DNA of 64,000 nt from Notamacropus eugenii (GCF_028372415.1 NC_092872.1:554048705-554112704), one strand, 5' to 3'; shown: positions 22,691-33,490, numbered from the stretch's first letter. Notes: a model not told the origin generated them from the sequence alone. Translations and numbers: made by a program.

Positions 22691-23075
22691 TTCCTTCCTT
22701 ACTATTCCTTTCTTCAAAGAAGACCATGACATCAGGGAGATGATGATATGACTTGCAGTTGACCTTGATTTGAGTGACGGAGGGCTGTGCAAGGTCATCA
22801 GCCTCACTTTTTCCTCCAGAGCCATCTGGATCCAGTGGCCTCATATTAATCAGTATGACTAGAGATGGCCCAGGATGCAATGGGAGACCCTGGCCCTTTT
22901 AGGCTAAAGTTTTCAGGATTTCACTTTGAGTGAAGTAATGCCCATTCAGTGAATAGGACTCTCTAAGAAGTAAGTCAAGGGATGGCCCCTTTAATTAAAA
23001 AAAAAAAAAATCAAACTGTGAGGGGAAGACCCTCAGGGTTGCTGGCCAAAAGAGAAACAGTTACTACTTGCATAC
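22691..23075 (-). mobile_element. SINE/RTE-tailed repeat, left arm of a head-to-head pair
   Basis: Read on the minus strand it runs 'agtagtaactgtttctcttt', 'gagggtcttcccctcac', 'catcccttgacttacttc', 'ctattcactgaatgggcatt', 'tgcatcctgggccatctc' and 'gatgtcatggtcttcttt'. The second half is the RTE-type tail shared with other SINEs here. The head is a different sequence. The same family, inverted, lies at 23326-23706. Confidence 0.75.
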
Positions 23076-23325
23076 AATCTATGAATGTTAATCCAGAATG
23101 GAGAACAAACACAAACTACCAGTAGTCTTCCTCTCCCTCTCCCTCTCCTCTTTTCTTCATCTGAGGGTGCTCTGCTCAAAAGAAGGTACATCTCGTTGGC
23201 TCAAATCTACCTCATTAACTTGGGGTTTACTGGTTAGACTTCTTTCTCAAAGACTAAGCCTTCAACCCAATTCACTCTGGAGCTCATAGATTGGTCCCTG
23301 CCCTCCTAGCACAGAATGAATTTAA

Positions 23326-23706
23326 ATAGTAAGTAGTAACTGCTTCTCTTTTGGCCAGCGGCCTTGAGTGTCTTCCCCTCCCAGTTTGATGTTTTTTTTA
23401 AATTTTTGATTAAAGGGACATCCCTTGACTCACCTCTTAAAGAGGCCTATTCACCGAATGGGCATTTCCTCAATCAAAGTGAGAACCTGAAAAAACATTC
23501 TAAAAGGGCCGCTGCATCCTGGGCCATCTCCAGTCATCCTGATGAATATCAGACCACTGCACCCAAATGTCTCTGGAGCAGAAAATGAGGCTGGTGACCT
23601 TGTACAGCCCTCCTAAACTCAAATCCAAGTCACCTGCAAGTCATGTCATCATCTTCCTGATGTCATGGGCCTCTTCGGAGAACTAAGGATAAACACAGCA
23701 ACAACA
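23326..23706 (+). mobile_element. SINE/RTE-tailed repeat, right arm of a head-to-head pair
   Basis: Same order as its partner on the opposite strand: 'agtagtaactgcttctctt', 'gagtgtcttcccctccc', 'catcccttgactcacctc', 'ctattcaccgaatgggcatt', 'tgcatcctgggccatctcc' and 'gatgtcatgggcctcttc', ending in acagcaacaacaa. A 250-bp spacer separates the arms. Confidence 0.75.
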
Positions 23707-23711
23707 ATTCC

Positions 23712-24092
23712 TTTCTTCAACACTTTAGAGAATTGTGACTTCATGATTGAGGATACTGCTTTCACTTTGAAACTTCTCTTTGCCATAGGCAGTCTTCAAA
23801 GGCTACTGTAGCCTTAAAGTTCTACTGAACTGTGACCTCAGACACTTAATTTCTTAATTTAGATAGGGTGGTGTTCAGATGAAAGCCTTTGGCACCATCT
23901 GTTGCCAGCTCCATATCTGAAATCCTTCTAAAGTGGTGGGACTTTGCAAAACTTGTACTGTTGGAATAACTTTTGAGATGTCAGGTTTACATTCATACTA
24001 TGTTGAGGTATAAGGGTAAGATTTTAGTGTAGTTCATGGATTCTTTAGGTCAAAATGTTGATTATTAAAACTCATATGGACAACTTGTTAAA
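23712..24092. other. no recognisable feature
   Basis: Single-copy-looking sequence between the inverted SINE pair and the next L2 fragment. No repeat, RNA gene or exon is seen. Confidence 0.45.
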
Positions 24093-24094
24093 TC

Positions 24095-24560
24095 ATATGG
24101 TTTTCAACCTTGGAGTCATCCTCCACTCATCACTGTCCCTCGCCTTATTTGATTCGACCTCTATAGCATCTGCGGCATTTATTTCCTGCTTTCACATTTT
24201 GGTCTAATTTAGACCCTCATCACCTTTTTACCTGGATGGTTGCTGTAGTCTCTTAGCAGGTTTCTCTAGATCTAGTTCTTCCTTTTTCTAATCTATGCTC
24301 CACATAGCTGCCATGTTGATACTCATAATGTACAAGTTTTACCACACCATTTCCTGCTCAAATATCTGCTATAACTTTTTCTACATCTCTCAGATACTTT
24401 ATATGTTCTAATTTGTATTCTATTTATTTGAGTACATTTAGGTCTTCCTTGCTGTAGGCTCTTGAGGAGCAGCATTCCTTTGGGAATTTTTGTTTCCAGA
24501 GCCTGTGGAAACTATTTCTTATATACAGTAGGCACTTTATAGATAGTTGGTAGGGTCACA
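24095..24560 (+). mobile_element. L2 LINE fragment with 3' end (old)
   Basis: 'accttggagtcatcctccac', 'ctggatggttgctgtagtctc', 'tccacatagctgccatgttg' and the tail 'atacagtaggcactttatag' run in L2 order. Divergence is higher than in the other copies, so an L3 assignment is not excluded. Confidence 0.6.
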
Positions 24561-24609
24561 GATTTAAAGCTAGGAGCTGAGTTAGAAGTTATATTCTAGA
24601 TCAACTCAT

Positions 24610-24815
24610 TTAATCCTTGACCATCTGGTGTTGTGGTTGCTGTTTTCTCCAGAGGACCCAAATTCAAATCTCACCTCTGAAACTTGTATATATGTGATCT
24701 TGGGCAATTCTCTTTACTTCTCTGGTTCATGTCTTCTTCAGTTATAAAATGAGGGGTTTGAACTATTTGGCTTTTTAAATACCTTCTAACTCTGATCTTA
24801 AGAACCTATGGTAAT
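24610..24815 (+). mobile_element. MIR-type SINE
   Basis: 'tggtgttgtggttgctgtttt', 'caaattcaaatctcacctc', 'gtgatcttgggcaattc' and 'ttataaaatgaggggtttga' are in MIR order. Confidence 0.65.
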
Positions 24816-25264
24816 TAAACTGAAATATTAGGAAACAGAAGCAACACAGGCTTTGAGAATGATTGCCCATAGATTGAACAGTTCAAAAAGAGTAATTAGA
24901 TTGAGTCATGTTAAGACTAAATAAAAAGACCCTCCCACCATGGATACAATCTATTCCAGTGCAGTTCTGACTGCTATGATTACAGAAAAGTATTCAACAA
25001 GTTAAATTTGACCAACTTTATTAAACTCTTATGGTATATATGGTAGCATATTAGATCCTGGACATATTAAGATAAACAACAAATTTCCTTCCCTTAAAAG
25101 ACATTAAAGGAAAGAGATATGTATGTAAATAATTAGGTGTAATATGATAAGTGCACAGGAGAGGACCCACCAGAGTGGTCTAATTTAAGATATAATTTGA
25201 TATCTAATTTAAGACCATAAATTTAGATGTAGAAAGAAGGATTAGATCATAAATATGACAATAA

Positions 25265-25925
25265 GTAATGAGCATTTGTGTAGCACTTTAAAGTTTTCAA
25301 AACTCTTTGCAAGTGTTATCTCATTTGGGTCTCATAAAAACCCAGTGACTTAGGTGTGGGGCAGAGAATGATGAAGTGGCTCACCCTGGTTGGTGAATTC
25401 ATGTCTTTCTGACATTAAGAGCCCAGCATTCTATCCATAGTTCTAAGCTATCTAGTCCAAAACCTTCTTTTTACAGCAGATAAAACTGAGACCCAAAGAG
25501 GCTTAGTGAGCAGAGGACACCCCAGTGAAAAAACCTTATTCCCAAGCACATTTCCAAATAATATCAAGTAATATTTGTAGCAATCTTAGGATAGATAACT
25601 GTAATATAATGATTGGAGGATTGGATGCATATTCAGAAAATCTGGTGTAAAATCATAGATTCTGGAATGGGCCTTAGAATGAAGGCAACAACTTCATTTG
25701 AATATGATAAATCTGAGGCCCCAATTGGTTAAAATTTAGCTCCTTACTTAACATCACACTGGCTTTGAATGGCAGAGCTTGGATTTGTTCTCTTTCTGTA
25801 ATACCAATCAATGCTAGTCCTAAGTCTTCCACTGTCTGTATGACTGGGAACAATTCATTTCCTCTCTCTGAGTCTTTCTGTAAAATAAGGGATTTGGACT
25901 TCAGGGATCAAACTTCAGAGGACCA
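25265..25925 (+). mobile_element. three MIR/MIR3 SINE fragments
   Basis: 25265-25450 holds 'tgtgtagcactttaaagtttt' and 'tctcatttgggtctcataaa', a MIR-like core. 25650-25810 holds 'aatcatagattctggaatgg' and 'aatggcagagcttggattt', a MIR3. 25815-25925 holds 'tatgactgggaacaattcat' and 'tgtaaaataagggatttgga', a MIR fragment. Confidence 0.6.
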
Positions 25926-26101
25926 AATCTAGCTTCTGCCCGTTTTTGTATACCCTAGCAATGAGTGTTTTTTACATTTTAAAATACAATGAGTTTTAAT
26001 TTAAAAATGTAAAAAAATATTCTTGGCTCCATACATGATGTCTAAGGTTCCTTCCAGAATATGATTCTATCCCATGTTTTCTGTACCCAAACACACTATA
26101 C

Positions 26102-26180
26102 TACACACACACACATACACACACACACACACACATTTATATATACATACATACATACATATATGTATGTATAAAATAGC
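26102..26180. repeat. (CA)n then (CATA)n microsatellite
   Basis: A CA run (26102-26134, one interruption) is followed by TATACATA units to about 26175. Confidence 0.95.
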
Positions 26181-26399
26181 TAAAAATAACACTCAATATT
26201 ATTCAGAAATGTTGTTTGGAATGAGATACTTTTAGCTGGTTACCCACTCCTTGTATGGGCCATACAAAAACAAGCAGAGTACTGGATTTGGTCATTGGCC
26301 AAAGTTTATCTGATCTCTGGACTAGATAGATGAACACAAGTATACTTTCAACTCCAACATCTTATTGATACCATACAACACTACTTGTGTTGAGTTTTC

Positions 26400-26550
26400 T
26401 AGTGTTATGAATATAAATCCTGCTTCAGTTACTTACTACCTTGAGCCTTGAACTTCTCACTTAAATTCCCTGAGACTCAGCTTCCTCATATGTAATATAA
26501 GGGGATACAGTTAAATGGTTTTCCAACTCTAAATCTATAAATCTATGTTT
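26400..26550 (+). mobile_element. MIR-type SINE
   Basis: 'aatcctgcttcagttactta', 'gagactcagcttcctcatat' and 'ggttttccaactctaaatc' mark the middle and end of a MIR. Confidence 0.6.
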
Positions 26551-26689
26551 GAATATAATTCTGTGCCAAATAATTACTTGACTGTTAGAAATAATTCATA
26601 ATTCTTTTTTTTAACCAATACCTGGGAAGGATGAAAGTAATTTCATGATATTTTCATTCAGAGAAAAGGAAAAAAAAAAGAGAGAAGGC

Positions 26690-27150
26690 CTGGAGTCAGT
26701 CCGGCTGCAGTTGTACTACACAATCACATCTCCCTTTAAATTTTAAATTCAGTCCTTCAGTGAGATGCTGCATGGTGTTCTTGGAACCCGAAGACAAAAA
26801 TTGACCAGAATTTGTGAAGAGGTAATCAACTCTTTCTCGCCTACTGAAACTGGTGAATGTGTGGAAGCGTGGCTTAGAGAACCTGTTCTTTTTGTTGGGG
26901 AACAGATGTCTGGGAGCTTTTTGGCAGGCCCCACTCCGTCAAACAGTCCAGTTTTGACAGTTAGTTGCTTGAGGGACGGATGAAATGCAAAGTATTTCTG
27001 ATCAGAATATCATATTCATCTGGATGTTAATTACTGTGTCTGCCTTGGTATAAATAATTAATTATGCAAAACCCACACAGCTGCGGACAGAGTTAAGTGA
27101 CTGGCTGTCAATGTCTCACAGTTCTAGGAAGGATAAAGAGATTTGGAGAA
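26690..27150. promoter_or_regulatory. candidate conserved non-coding element
   Basis: This stretch carries no repeat signature. It contains homeodomain-type TAATTA sites joined to an octamer-like ATGCAAAA ('aattaattatgcaaaac', about 27055-27071) and an E-box-type CAGCTG ('cacacagctgcgg', about 27076-27088). Overlapping open frames on both strands (61 codons minus, 72 plus) show no domain. The regulatory call is inference from motif density and absence of repeats. Confidence 0.3.
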
Positions 27151-27214
27151 TAAGCTCTTTAACTGGTGGTACTTGCTTGTCCTGATCAGCTAAGATAGCA
27201 TTGAAATTGAGCAA

Positions 27215-27236
27215 ACTCACTCTCTCTCTCACTCTC

Positions 27237-27267
<31 letters not shown>

Positions 27268-27290
27268 GTCTCTCTCTCTCTCTTCTTTCT
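27215..27290. repeat. (TC)n / (TCTG)n microsatellite
   Basis: A CTCTCT run with CTGTCT interruptions. It is the source of the Ser/Leu-repeat open frame that reads across it. Confidence 0.95.
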
Positions 27291-27669
27291 CCTCACCCCC
27301 ATCTTTTCCTTTTTTTTCTACATAAAGAAAAACACATCCCCCAGTTTAGATTGTTCAGGCCTCATAACACTAGTTTTCTTTTTTTCATAGATGTTGCTGT
27401 GGCAGACTGAGAATTCAGTCACCTCAGCTTGTCCATCTGAGTCAGACCCATGGTGTTCTTTGGCTCTGTCATCATATCCATAAATCTCTCAAGCTTCATG
27501 TGTCTCTGGAAGGCAATAAGTGAGTCACATAGAATCCTACTATGTCCTTTTTTTTTTAATCAGGGGAGGAAAGCAGATGCTAGGTTTTAGTTTGAAGATT
27601 GGTGATGGTATACTTGAATGTGGTTAATCATGGATTCTGCTTATGCTTTCAAACCAATTACATTTCAGA

Positions 27670-27835
27670 ATGTAGGCTAGAGTACCTAAGTAATTCCTGG
27701 TTCTGCTCCTTAGTGTCTATATAGCTTAGGGAAATCATTTAATACCCCTGGATCTCAATGTTGTCATCTGAAAGAGGAGGAGGTTGGACCAGATCATCTC
27801 TAAGGTCTCTTCCAACTCTAAATCCTATGAAATAT
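27670..27835 (+). mobile_element. MIR-type SINE
   Basis: 'taattcctggttctgctcct', 'tagcttagggaaatcattta', 'gttggaccagatcatctc' and 'ggtctcttccaactctaaat' are in MIR order to the 3' end. Confidence 0.7.
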
Positions 27836-27954
27836 ACCTCTCTTTCCAACTTCACATTTATATTCGTTGACCTAAGTGGAAAATCATATTGCACATATGT
27901 AGGAGTAGTATGATAGAGTAGAAATTTATCTCTCTTGTCCATCCTCCACAGATG

Positions 27955-28530
27955 TGAAAGTGATTTTCCTCACATACAGGTCTGACTACGTCACTTACTT
28001 ACTCAGTCAACTCTTGTGACTATTGCCTCTAAAAGAAAATAGAATTTTTTTTTTTTGTTTTGGCTTAGAACTTCATAATTTGGTCACAGCCAACTTTTCT
28101 ACCTCTATTCTATATTACTTTCCTTCCTGAATTCTATAGTCCAACCTAACTGGCCTTCTTTCTCTTCTTCACAACTGACACTCCCTCACACACATCTATA
28201 GCTTTCCTTTGATGGTATCTGATACCTAGAATGCACTCTATCCTACCACCTCTAAGTATTCCTTATTTCTGTCAAGCCTCAGATGCAGCAACACTTTCCA
28301 CACAAAACATTTCCTGATTCTCCCCAACTATTCATGCCTTCCCACCCACAATTACCATCTACTTACTTTTTACACTTTTTGTGTATACTTACATATGTAC
28401 AAGTCTACCCTGATTTAATGAAATTTCCCTGAAGGCAAGGACTCTCTTACATCTATCTTTATATCTTATAGCTTAGTGTCTAGCACATAGTAAGTGCTTA
28501 ACAAATGCTTATTGATTAATTGATTTCAAC
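27955..28530 (+). mobile_element. L2 LINE fragment with 3' end
   Basis: 'aaagtgattttcctcacatac', 'ggtctgactacgtcactta', 'tggccttctttctcttctt', 'tgatacctagaatgcactc' and the tail 'gtgtctagcacatagtaagtg' with ttgattaattgatt give RT C-terminus to 3' end. Confidence 0.8.
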
Positions 28531-28534
28531 AAAC

Positions 28535-28850
28535 ATCATCAGAGGACCAATGTTCACATTCTATCTCTGACATTTACTAATTGTATGATCCTGTGCAGTC
28601 CATTTTTCCAATCTGAATCTCATGTATGAAAGGAAAGGATTTCATTCCATCTCTAAGGTTCTGCAGTTCTCTAAGTTTTCTAATATTATCTGGAACTATA
28701 AGCAAATAGTGTGACTTAGACTATGACAGACTTAGTCTATGAGATTGTGGGCAAATAAATTCCTTATTCTGTGTTTCTCCTCTCCTGTAAACTAAGCAGG
28801 ACTAGCTTTATGATTTACAAAGTTCTTTCTATCTATAAATCCCATTACTT
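28535..28850 (+). mobile_element. two MIR-type SINE fragments
   Basis: 28535-28690: 'gtatgatcctgtgcagtcc', 'aatctcatgtatgaaagg' and 'catctctaaggttctgc'. 28700-28850: 'agtgtgacttagactatgac', 'tctcctgtaaactaagcag' and 'agttctttctatctataaat'. Confidence 0.55.
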
Positions 28851-28859
28851 TAAACATTC

Positions 28860-29385
28860 TTTCCCAATTAATCAAGTTTGTCATAACACTGTTGCCTGCT
28901 GTAGCAGGACTAACCTCAGTAGTTAGAAGCATTTTCACCACTTTCTACGTGTAAAAATATTGATATCATTACAGATGCCACAACAAAAATGAATGTTGTT
29001 ATGTAGGAGTTGTGGCAAGTCACTTGATGCAAGAAGAATAGACATACAAAATGTAGTAGATCTCTCATGGCCATGAAATATCTATAGAGTTGTAGCTAAT
29101 AATTATTTTCACCTGTAGAGTGGCAACTGAAGCAAAAAGGACAGATCTAAACTGTCTCTCTATTGATGCTACAAGGGACACAAAATGGGATGCCATAAAG
29201 ATCGCCTATGGTTGTTCTATTATTTGGTGGTGTTGAGGTAATTATTGTAATGAGGAGAAAGATTCCCTCCTGCCCAGTGCTAGGAGGTACATTCTAGCAT
29301 AAAGTATGTATACATTTAGTCAAATAACTTGGAAAAAAAAGAAATGGAGACTAGAGAGAATTTTGACTTTGGTTAATATGCATTC
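28860..29385. other. no recognisable feature
   Basis: AT-rich sequence without a repeat signature. No exon or RNA gene is supported. Confidence 0.45.
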
Positions 29386-29389
29386 AGCA

Positions 29390-29850
29390 AGGATTTTTTT
29401 TATTAAGTTAATTTATTCAATTTTAGTTTTCAATATTTGCTTCCATAAGTTTTACATTTTACCCCTCCCTCGTCAAGCCATCCTGCAATCTGGTATAGGC
29501 TTTACAAGTACATTCCTATTAAGCATATTTTCATGTTAGTCATATTATATAGAAGAGTTATAATGAATGGGAGAAACCATGAGAAAGAAAAAACAAAACG
29601 AAACAAAAGAAAAAAATTGTCTGCTTCACTCTGCATTCAGACTCCATAGTTCTTTCTTGGCATGTGGATGGCATTTTCTATCATGAGTCCTTTGAAATTG
29701 TTTTAGGTCCTTGCATTGCTGAGAAGTGCTAAGAATATCAAAATCAGTCATTGCAGACTGTGGCTGTTTATTGTATACAATGTTCTCCTGGTTCTGCTCA
29801 CTTCACTCAGCATCAGTTCGTATACATCTTTCCAGGATTTTCTGAAGTCC
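29390..29850 (-). mobile_element. L1 LINE 3' fragment
   Basis: The antisense of the L1 3' UTR and ORF2 end: 'tttacatttta', 'cccctccctcgtcaagcc', 'catgttagtcatatta', 'gcattcagactccatagttc' and 'cctggttctgctcacttcac'. It aligns by eye with the inverted L1 3' ends at 42140 and 44971. Confidence 0.75.
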
Positions 29851-29851
29851 A

Positions 29852-30300
29852 TCTTCAACAAAAATTTATTAAGTATATCTTGTGTATCCCACACTGTGTC
29901 AAGTTCTGGTTGTGTATAGGGGAGAGTCAGTTAATCAATAAGCATTTATTAAATACTTGCCATATGCCAGATAATGTACTGAATGTTGGGGATTCAAAGA
30001 AAAGCAAAAAAACCCAAAAAACAAAAACCATGGTCCCTGCTTTCAAGGAGATCACATTCTAATGAGGGAGTCAAAATTTGAGATACATAAAGAGTTCATG
30101 GAAGGTACTTTCAAAGAATTGTCATTCATAATGGGGATGGGGAATTATGATCAGAGACTAGGAAGAGGTCTCCTTCAGAAGGTAGGATCTGAGTGTCTTG
30201 AAGGAATCCAGGAAAACCAGTAAATGGGAGTGAGGGTGCAGAGCATTCCAGGTATTGGACATAGCCATTGAAAAAGTAGGGAGCTGAATGGAGTATTCTG
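29852..30300 (-). mobile_element. L2 LINE 3' end
   Basis: A short tail remnant (29852-29925) and a longer copy (from 29930): 'aatcaataagcatttattaa', 'atatgccagataatgtactga', 'aggagatcacattctaatga', 'ttgaaggaatccaggaaaac' and 'gagcattccaggtattgg'. All are antisense L2 3' terminus and nearby ORF. Confidence 0.7.
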
Positions 30301-30477
30301 TGCTAGGAAGAAAAAAAGTCAAGTGTTACTAGATTATAAAATTTCCCTTTTAAGTCATTTCTTGCAACATTACTAATGAGAAGAGAATATTTTTGTGGTA
30401 CATATATATCTCTAAATATTTGAAAGCTATCATATCACAACTCATTGTGGTATGGAAGCAATGCTCAGTTCTTCTTC

Positions 30478-30612
30478 TTCTTGAGGCAATTAGTGTTAAG
30501 TAACTTGCCCAGGGTCATACAGCTAGTAAGTGTCCGAGGCCAAATTTGAACTCAGATCCTCCCGACTCTAGAACCAGTGGTGCTTTATCCATTGTACCAC
30601 CTAGCTGCCCCA
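30478..30612 (-). mobile_element. tRNA-derived SINE (short form, no RTE tail)
   Basis: Antisense: 'gaggcaattagtgttaagta', 'gcccagggtcatacagctag', 'aatttgaactcagatcctcc' and the well-kept head 'taccacctagctgcccc'. The copy stops where the RTE-type tail would start. Confidence 0.8.
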
Positions 30613-30664
30613 TAATGCTGAATTCTTGATCATTACTCTAGAGGCCTGTTAGCTGTAGCAGATT

Positions 30665-30850
30665 CTATCATTCTCAAAAAAAAGTTAATTAAAACAATAA
30701 TTTCAACAAAGTTACAGGATGTAAAATAAATCTACGTGAATCATCAACATTTCCACATATTACCAACAAAAACCACCAGGAAGAGCTAGAAAGATAAATT
30801 CAACTAAGAGTAACTAGAGAATATATAAAGAAAAGTATGTTTCACCAAAC
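30665..30850 (+). mobile_element. L1 LINE ORF2 fragment
   Basis: 'acaaagttacaggatgtaaa', 'aatctacgtgaatcatcaac', 'atattaccaacaaaaacc' and 'agagctagaaagataaattc' follow the L1 ORF2 RT segment. It is isolated from any L1 3' end. Confidence 0.65.
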
Positions 30851-30859
30851 ACTGGCCTG

Positions 30860-31465
30860 CTTACCGTGACAAGTAGAGATCCCATTCTGTGGCCAAAACA
30901 TTAAAAAAAAATGCACAAAACATTTTGTGAAGATGAATCCGCTCCTCTTTGGTACATGGAATATGCACACACTTATGAACAACATGAAATCCAGTAGACC
31001 TGAAAGATGAATAGCTCTTGTTGCTAGAGAACTCAGAAAGTATCACATTCAAATAGCAGCCCTGAGTAAAACAAGGCTGCAAATGAAGGCCAACTCACCA
31101 AAGTCGGAGCTGAATAAACATTTTTCTTGAGTGGCTGCAGTGATAGGGAGAGATATAAAAGTGGTGCACATTTTGAAATCAAAACTAATCTATTCGATAA
31201 GTTTGTATGCTTCCTAAAATAAATGAATGACAGGTTCATGACAACACAATTGCTGCTTGCAGGAAAGTGCCATGTCACCATTATCAATACATATGCTCTC
31301 ACCATGACAAACCCTGATGAGGTCAAAGAAAAATTTTATGAATACTGGAGGCTCTCATTATCCATGTGTCAAAAGAGGTCAAGCTTGTGATTGTAGATAA
31401 CTTTAATGCTAGAGAAGGCACAGACTATCAAACATGGCAGGGAATCCTTGGGAGGAATGGAATCC
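30860..31465 (+). mobile_element. RTE/BovB-like LINE fragment, endonuclease domain
   Basis: The plus strand encodes, across frame breaks, the AP-type endonuclease of an RTE LINE. Motifs in order: 'PLLFGTWNICTL' (about 30938), 'ARELRKYHIQIAALSKTR' (about 31025-31078), 'INTYALTMTNPDEVKEKFYE' (about 31283-31342) and 'DNFNAREGTDYQTWQGILG' (about 31398-31454). Family members have SETR and GDFNAR at the second and fourth sites; here both catalytic positions are changed (E to K, D to N). It is a dead 600-bp piece with no RT and no 3' end. RTE is the LINE class whose tails the neighbouring SINEs share. Confidence 0.85.
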
Positions 31466-31469
31466 CTTA

Positions 31470-31884
31470 TGTTCTTCTATATAAACTGTAAACTACTACT
31501 TAGTAATTTAAAAAAAATCAACACCTTTTCTCACTATTCCCTTTGTGGGGTTTTTTCTTTCTCCATACTTTTTCCACCCCCCAAAGAATCCTTGTCTACT
31601 GTCCAGCTATTAAAGTATATCTCAAATGCCCTTACCTCATAGATGGCTTCCTTGATCTCTCAAATTAATGATGACCTTTTCCCCACTGAATCCCATATAA
31701 CATTTTCTGTGCTTATTCTCTCATGCATATATCATAAATGTTTTAATTTTTCTTAATTTCTTAGAACATTTTGGATAGTTCCTTTTCCCTTTATATTCAG
31801 ATGTATGGCTGTATAACCATATTATAGGATCATAGAATCTGAAATGCTAATGCAATTAAATATCTTCCCCACCCATTAATAGGC
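31470..31884. other. unclassified sequence, weak LINE-like patch
   Basis: Around 31615-31760 phrases such as 'atggcttccttgatctctc' and 'acattttctgtgcttattct' resemble an L2 or L3 3' region, but not firmly. No gene is seen. Confidence 0.35.
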
Positions 31885-32395
31885 CTGCCCATTACTGGAA
31901 GCTTAATTAGGGGAGGCCCACACCTTTTGTTAATTTTCTAATGAGGCATTGGTTCTTAAGGGTTGTGATGCCCTCTGTCTCTGAAAAATGTGTAAGTACC
32001 CTGAGGTGAGGTTTTACTTTGGGGCATGTTTTTTGGAAGAAGGTTTGTGTGCCAGATGAGAGTCTGGGAAGCCACTAAGCAGCCCCTTCCCTTTGAAAAC
32101 CCAGATGTTGGTGCTTCTCTCTCTGTAACTATGTATGTATGGTCAGACAGTTATCTGTCGTTTTGAGATGCATGTATCGCTTACTGTCAGGCAGTTGGAA
32201 GCCCTGTCTGTTGATTTTGATTTCTTTATGTTTTCTGTGAAGTTCAGGGTGCTGACTTTTTTTCCTGAACTAAGTGAATTGTACATGTTCTTGATTAAAG
32301 TGATTTTTGACCCCTCAAAAGTTGCTTTCCTTTTAGAAAAGCAGATCTAAGAACTTGTGATAGCAGACCTTCCTGTGCATGTCAGGGTGCTTGCT
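31885..32395 (+). mobile_element. LTR-like element (candidate solo LTR)
   Basis: About 500 bp of moderately G+C-rich sequence in an AT-rich setting, with a repeat-like build and no SINE or LINE match. The right part ('gttcttgattaaagtgattt', 'acccctcaaaagttgctttcc') resembles the R-U5 style of a mammalian LTR. There is no internal region beside it. If it is an LTR it is a lone, old and broken copy. Ends and family are uncertain. Confidence 0.35.
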
Positions 32396-32399
32396 TTTA

Positions 32400-32560
32400 C
32401 AGGATCATAGGATTGTAGAATTAAAGTAGGAAGGGAACTTAGAGGTAATATATTACACCCTTTTCATTTTGCAAATGAGGAAACTAAGCAGACGCTAAGT
32501 GAGCTACTTAGGATCACACAGAGTATAGTAACAGAGAGCTAAGATCATTCTATGACACCA
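32400..32560 (+). mobile_element. MIR3-type SINE
   Basis: 'caggatcataggattgtagaat', 'gcaaatgaggaaactaagc' and 'cttaggatcacacagagtat' are in MIR3 order. Confidence 0.7.
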
Positions 32561-32790
32561 CAAGCTCCTTGGGCACAAGGACTGTCTCACCTTTTCCCCT
32601 ATCTCTGCATCCTCAGTTCCAAACACAGTGCAATAATATACATTTTTTGATTTGCTATTGAGTTGTGTGTCAAATCACTAACAAGACTATAAAGAACATG
32701 GGAGCAAGGGCCATGTCTTATCTTGATATCTTCCTAGCATGAATCACAATAGATTCTTAATAAATATGTGGTGATTTGAATTGACTTCAC
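32561..32790 (+). mobile_element. L2 3' tail remnants
   Basis: 'caagctccttgggcacaagg' (32562) and 'ggagcaagggccatgtcttat...attcttaataaatatgtgg' are two worn L2 3' termini in a row. Confidence 0.5.
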
Positions 32791-32889
32791 TATGTTCATT
32801 GACTTTTAAAAAACTTGTGACAGAATAAAATAGTGTTTTGAAGATACATCTAAGATAAGATGTCTTCCATGCAAATATTAAAAATATAT

Positions 32890-33085
32890 CAATACCTTAA
32901 TAGATTGTAGATTTAAAGTTGAAAAGAACTTCAGGGATTTCATAATCTGATACCATCACTTTATAAATGATGAAGACAAAGCTCACTGAAGGGAAGTTCC
33001 TTGCCAAAGGTCATGAAGGCTATGAGTAGTAGAACTAGAATGTGAATCCACTTACCCCAATTCCAAATCTAATACTTTTTCCAAG
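32890..33085 (+). mobile_element. MIR3-type SINE
   Basis: 'tagatttaaagttgaaaagaac', 'ctttataaatgatgaagac', 'ccttgccaaaggtcatgaag' and 'gtagaactagaatgtgaatcc' give the MIR3 order. Confidence 0.7.
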
Positions 33086-33271
33086 ATCCCATAGTGGATG
33101 GCACTATAGAGGCATCTTTGTCAACTTAGTGTGGTAGCCAATGAGCTATAAAATAGAGGCATTGTTTGCTACTGTGATGAAGGTTTTGCTATGAATATTT
33201 TAACAACAATGGGAGGATTTCTTACTGATTGTGAGGTTTGTCAAATGCCCTTCCTTAGGGACAGGGGCCCT

Positions 33272-33490
33272 GGGATTGGTCTTATGATTTCAGTAGCATA
33301 GAGAACTCCTGGATGGAGAAACTCTAACAACCAAAAGATACTGGCCCTTTCTCTGCAATTAATCATCTTAGAGAATAGCCTAGAACACTGAGAGTTTGAC
33401 TTGCCTGTCCTGACTTAACCAGTATGTGTCAGAGGCAGGACTTAAATCTAGCTCTTCTTGGCCCCAAGGACAACCTTCTGTCCCAATTGC
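33272..33490 (+). mobile_element. marsupial SINE ('tcagtagcatagagaactcc' type)
   Basis: 'tatgatttcagtagcatag', 'ctctgcaattaatcatctta', 'agcctagaacactgagag' and 'tgtgtcagaggcaggactt' are shared, in order, with a second copy at 34036-34200. It is a tRNA-type SINE distinct from MIR and from the RTE-tailed SINEs. Confidence 0.65.
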
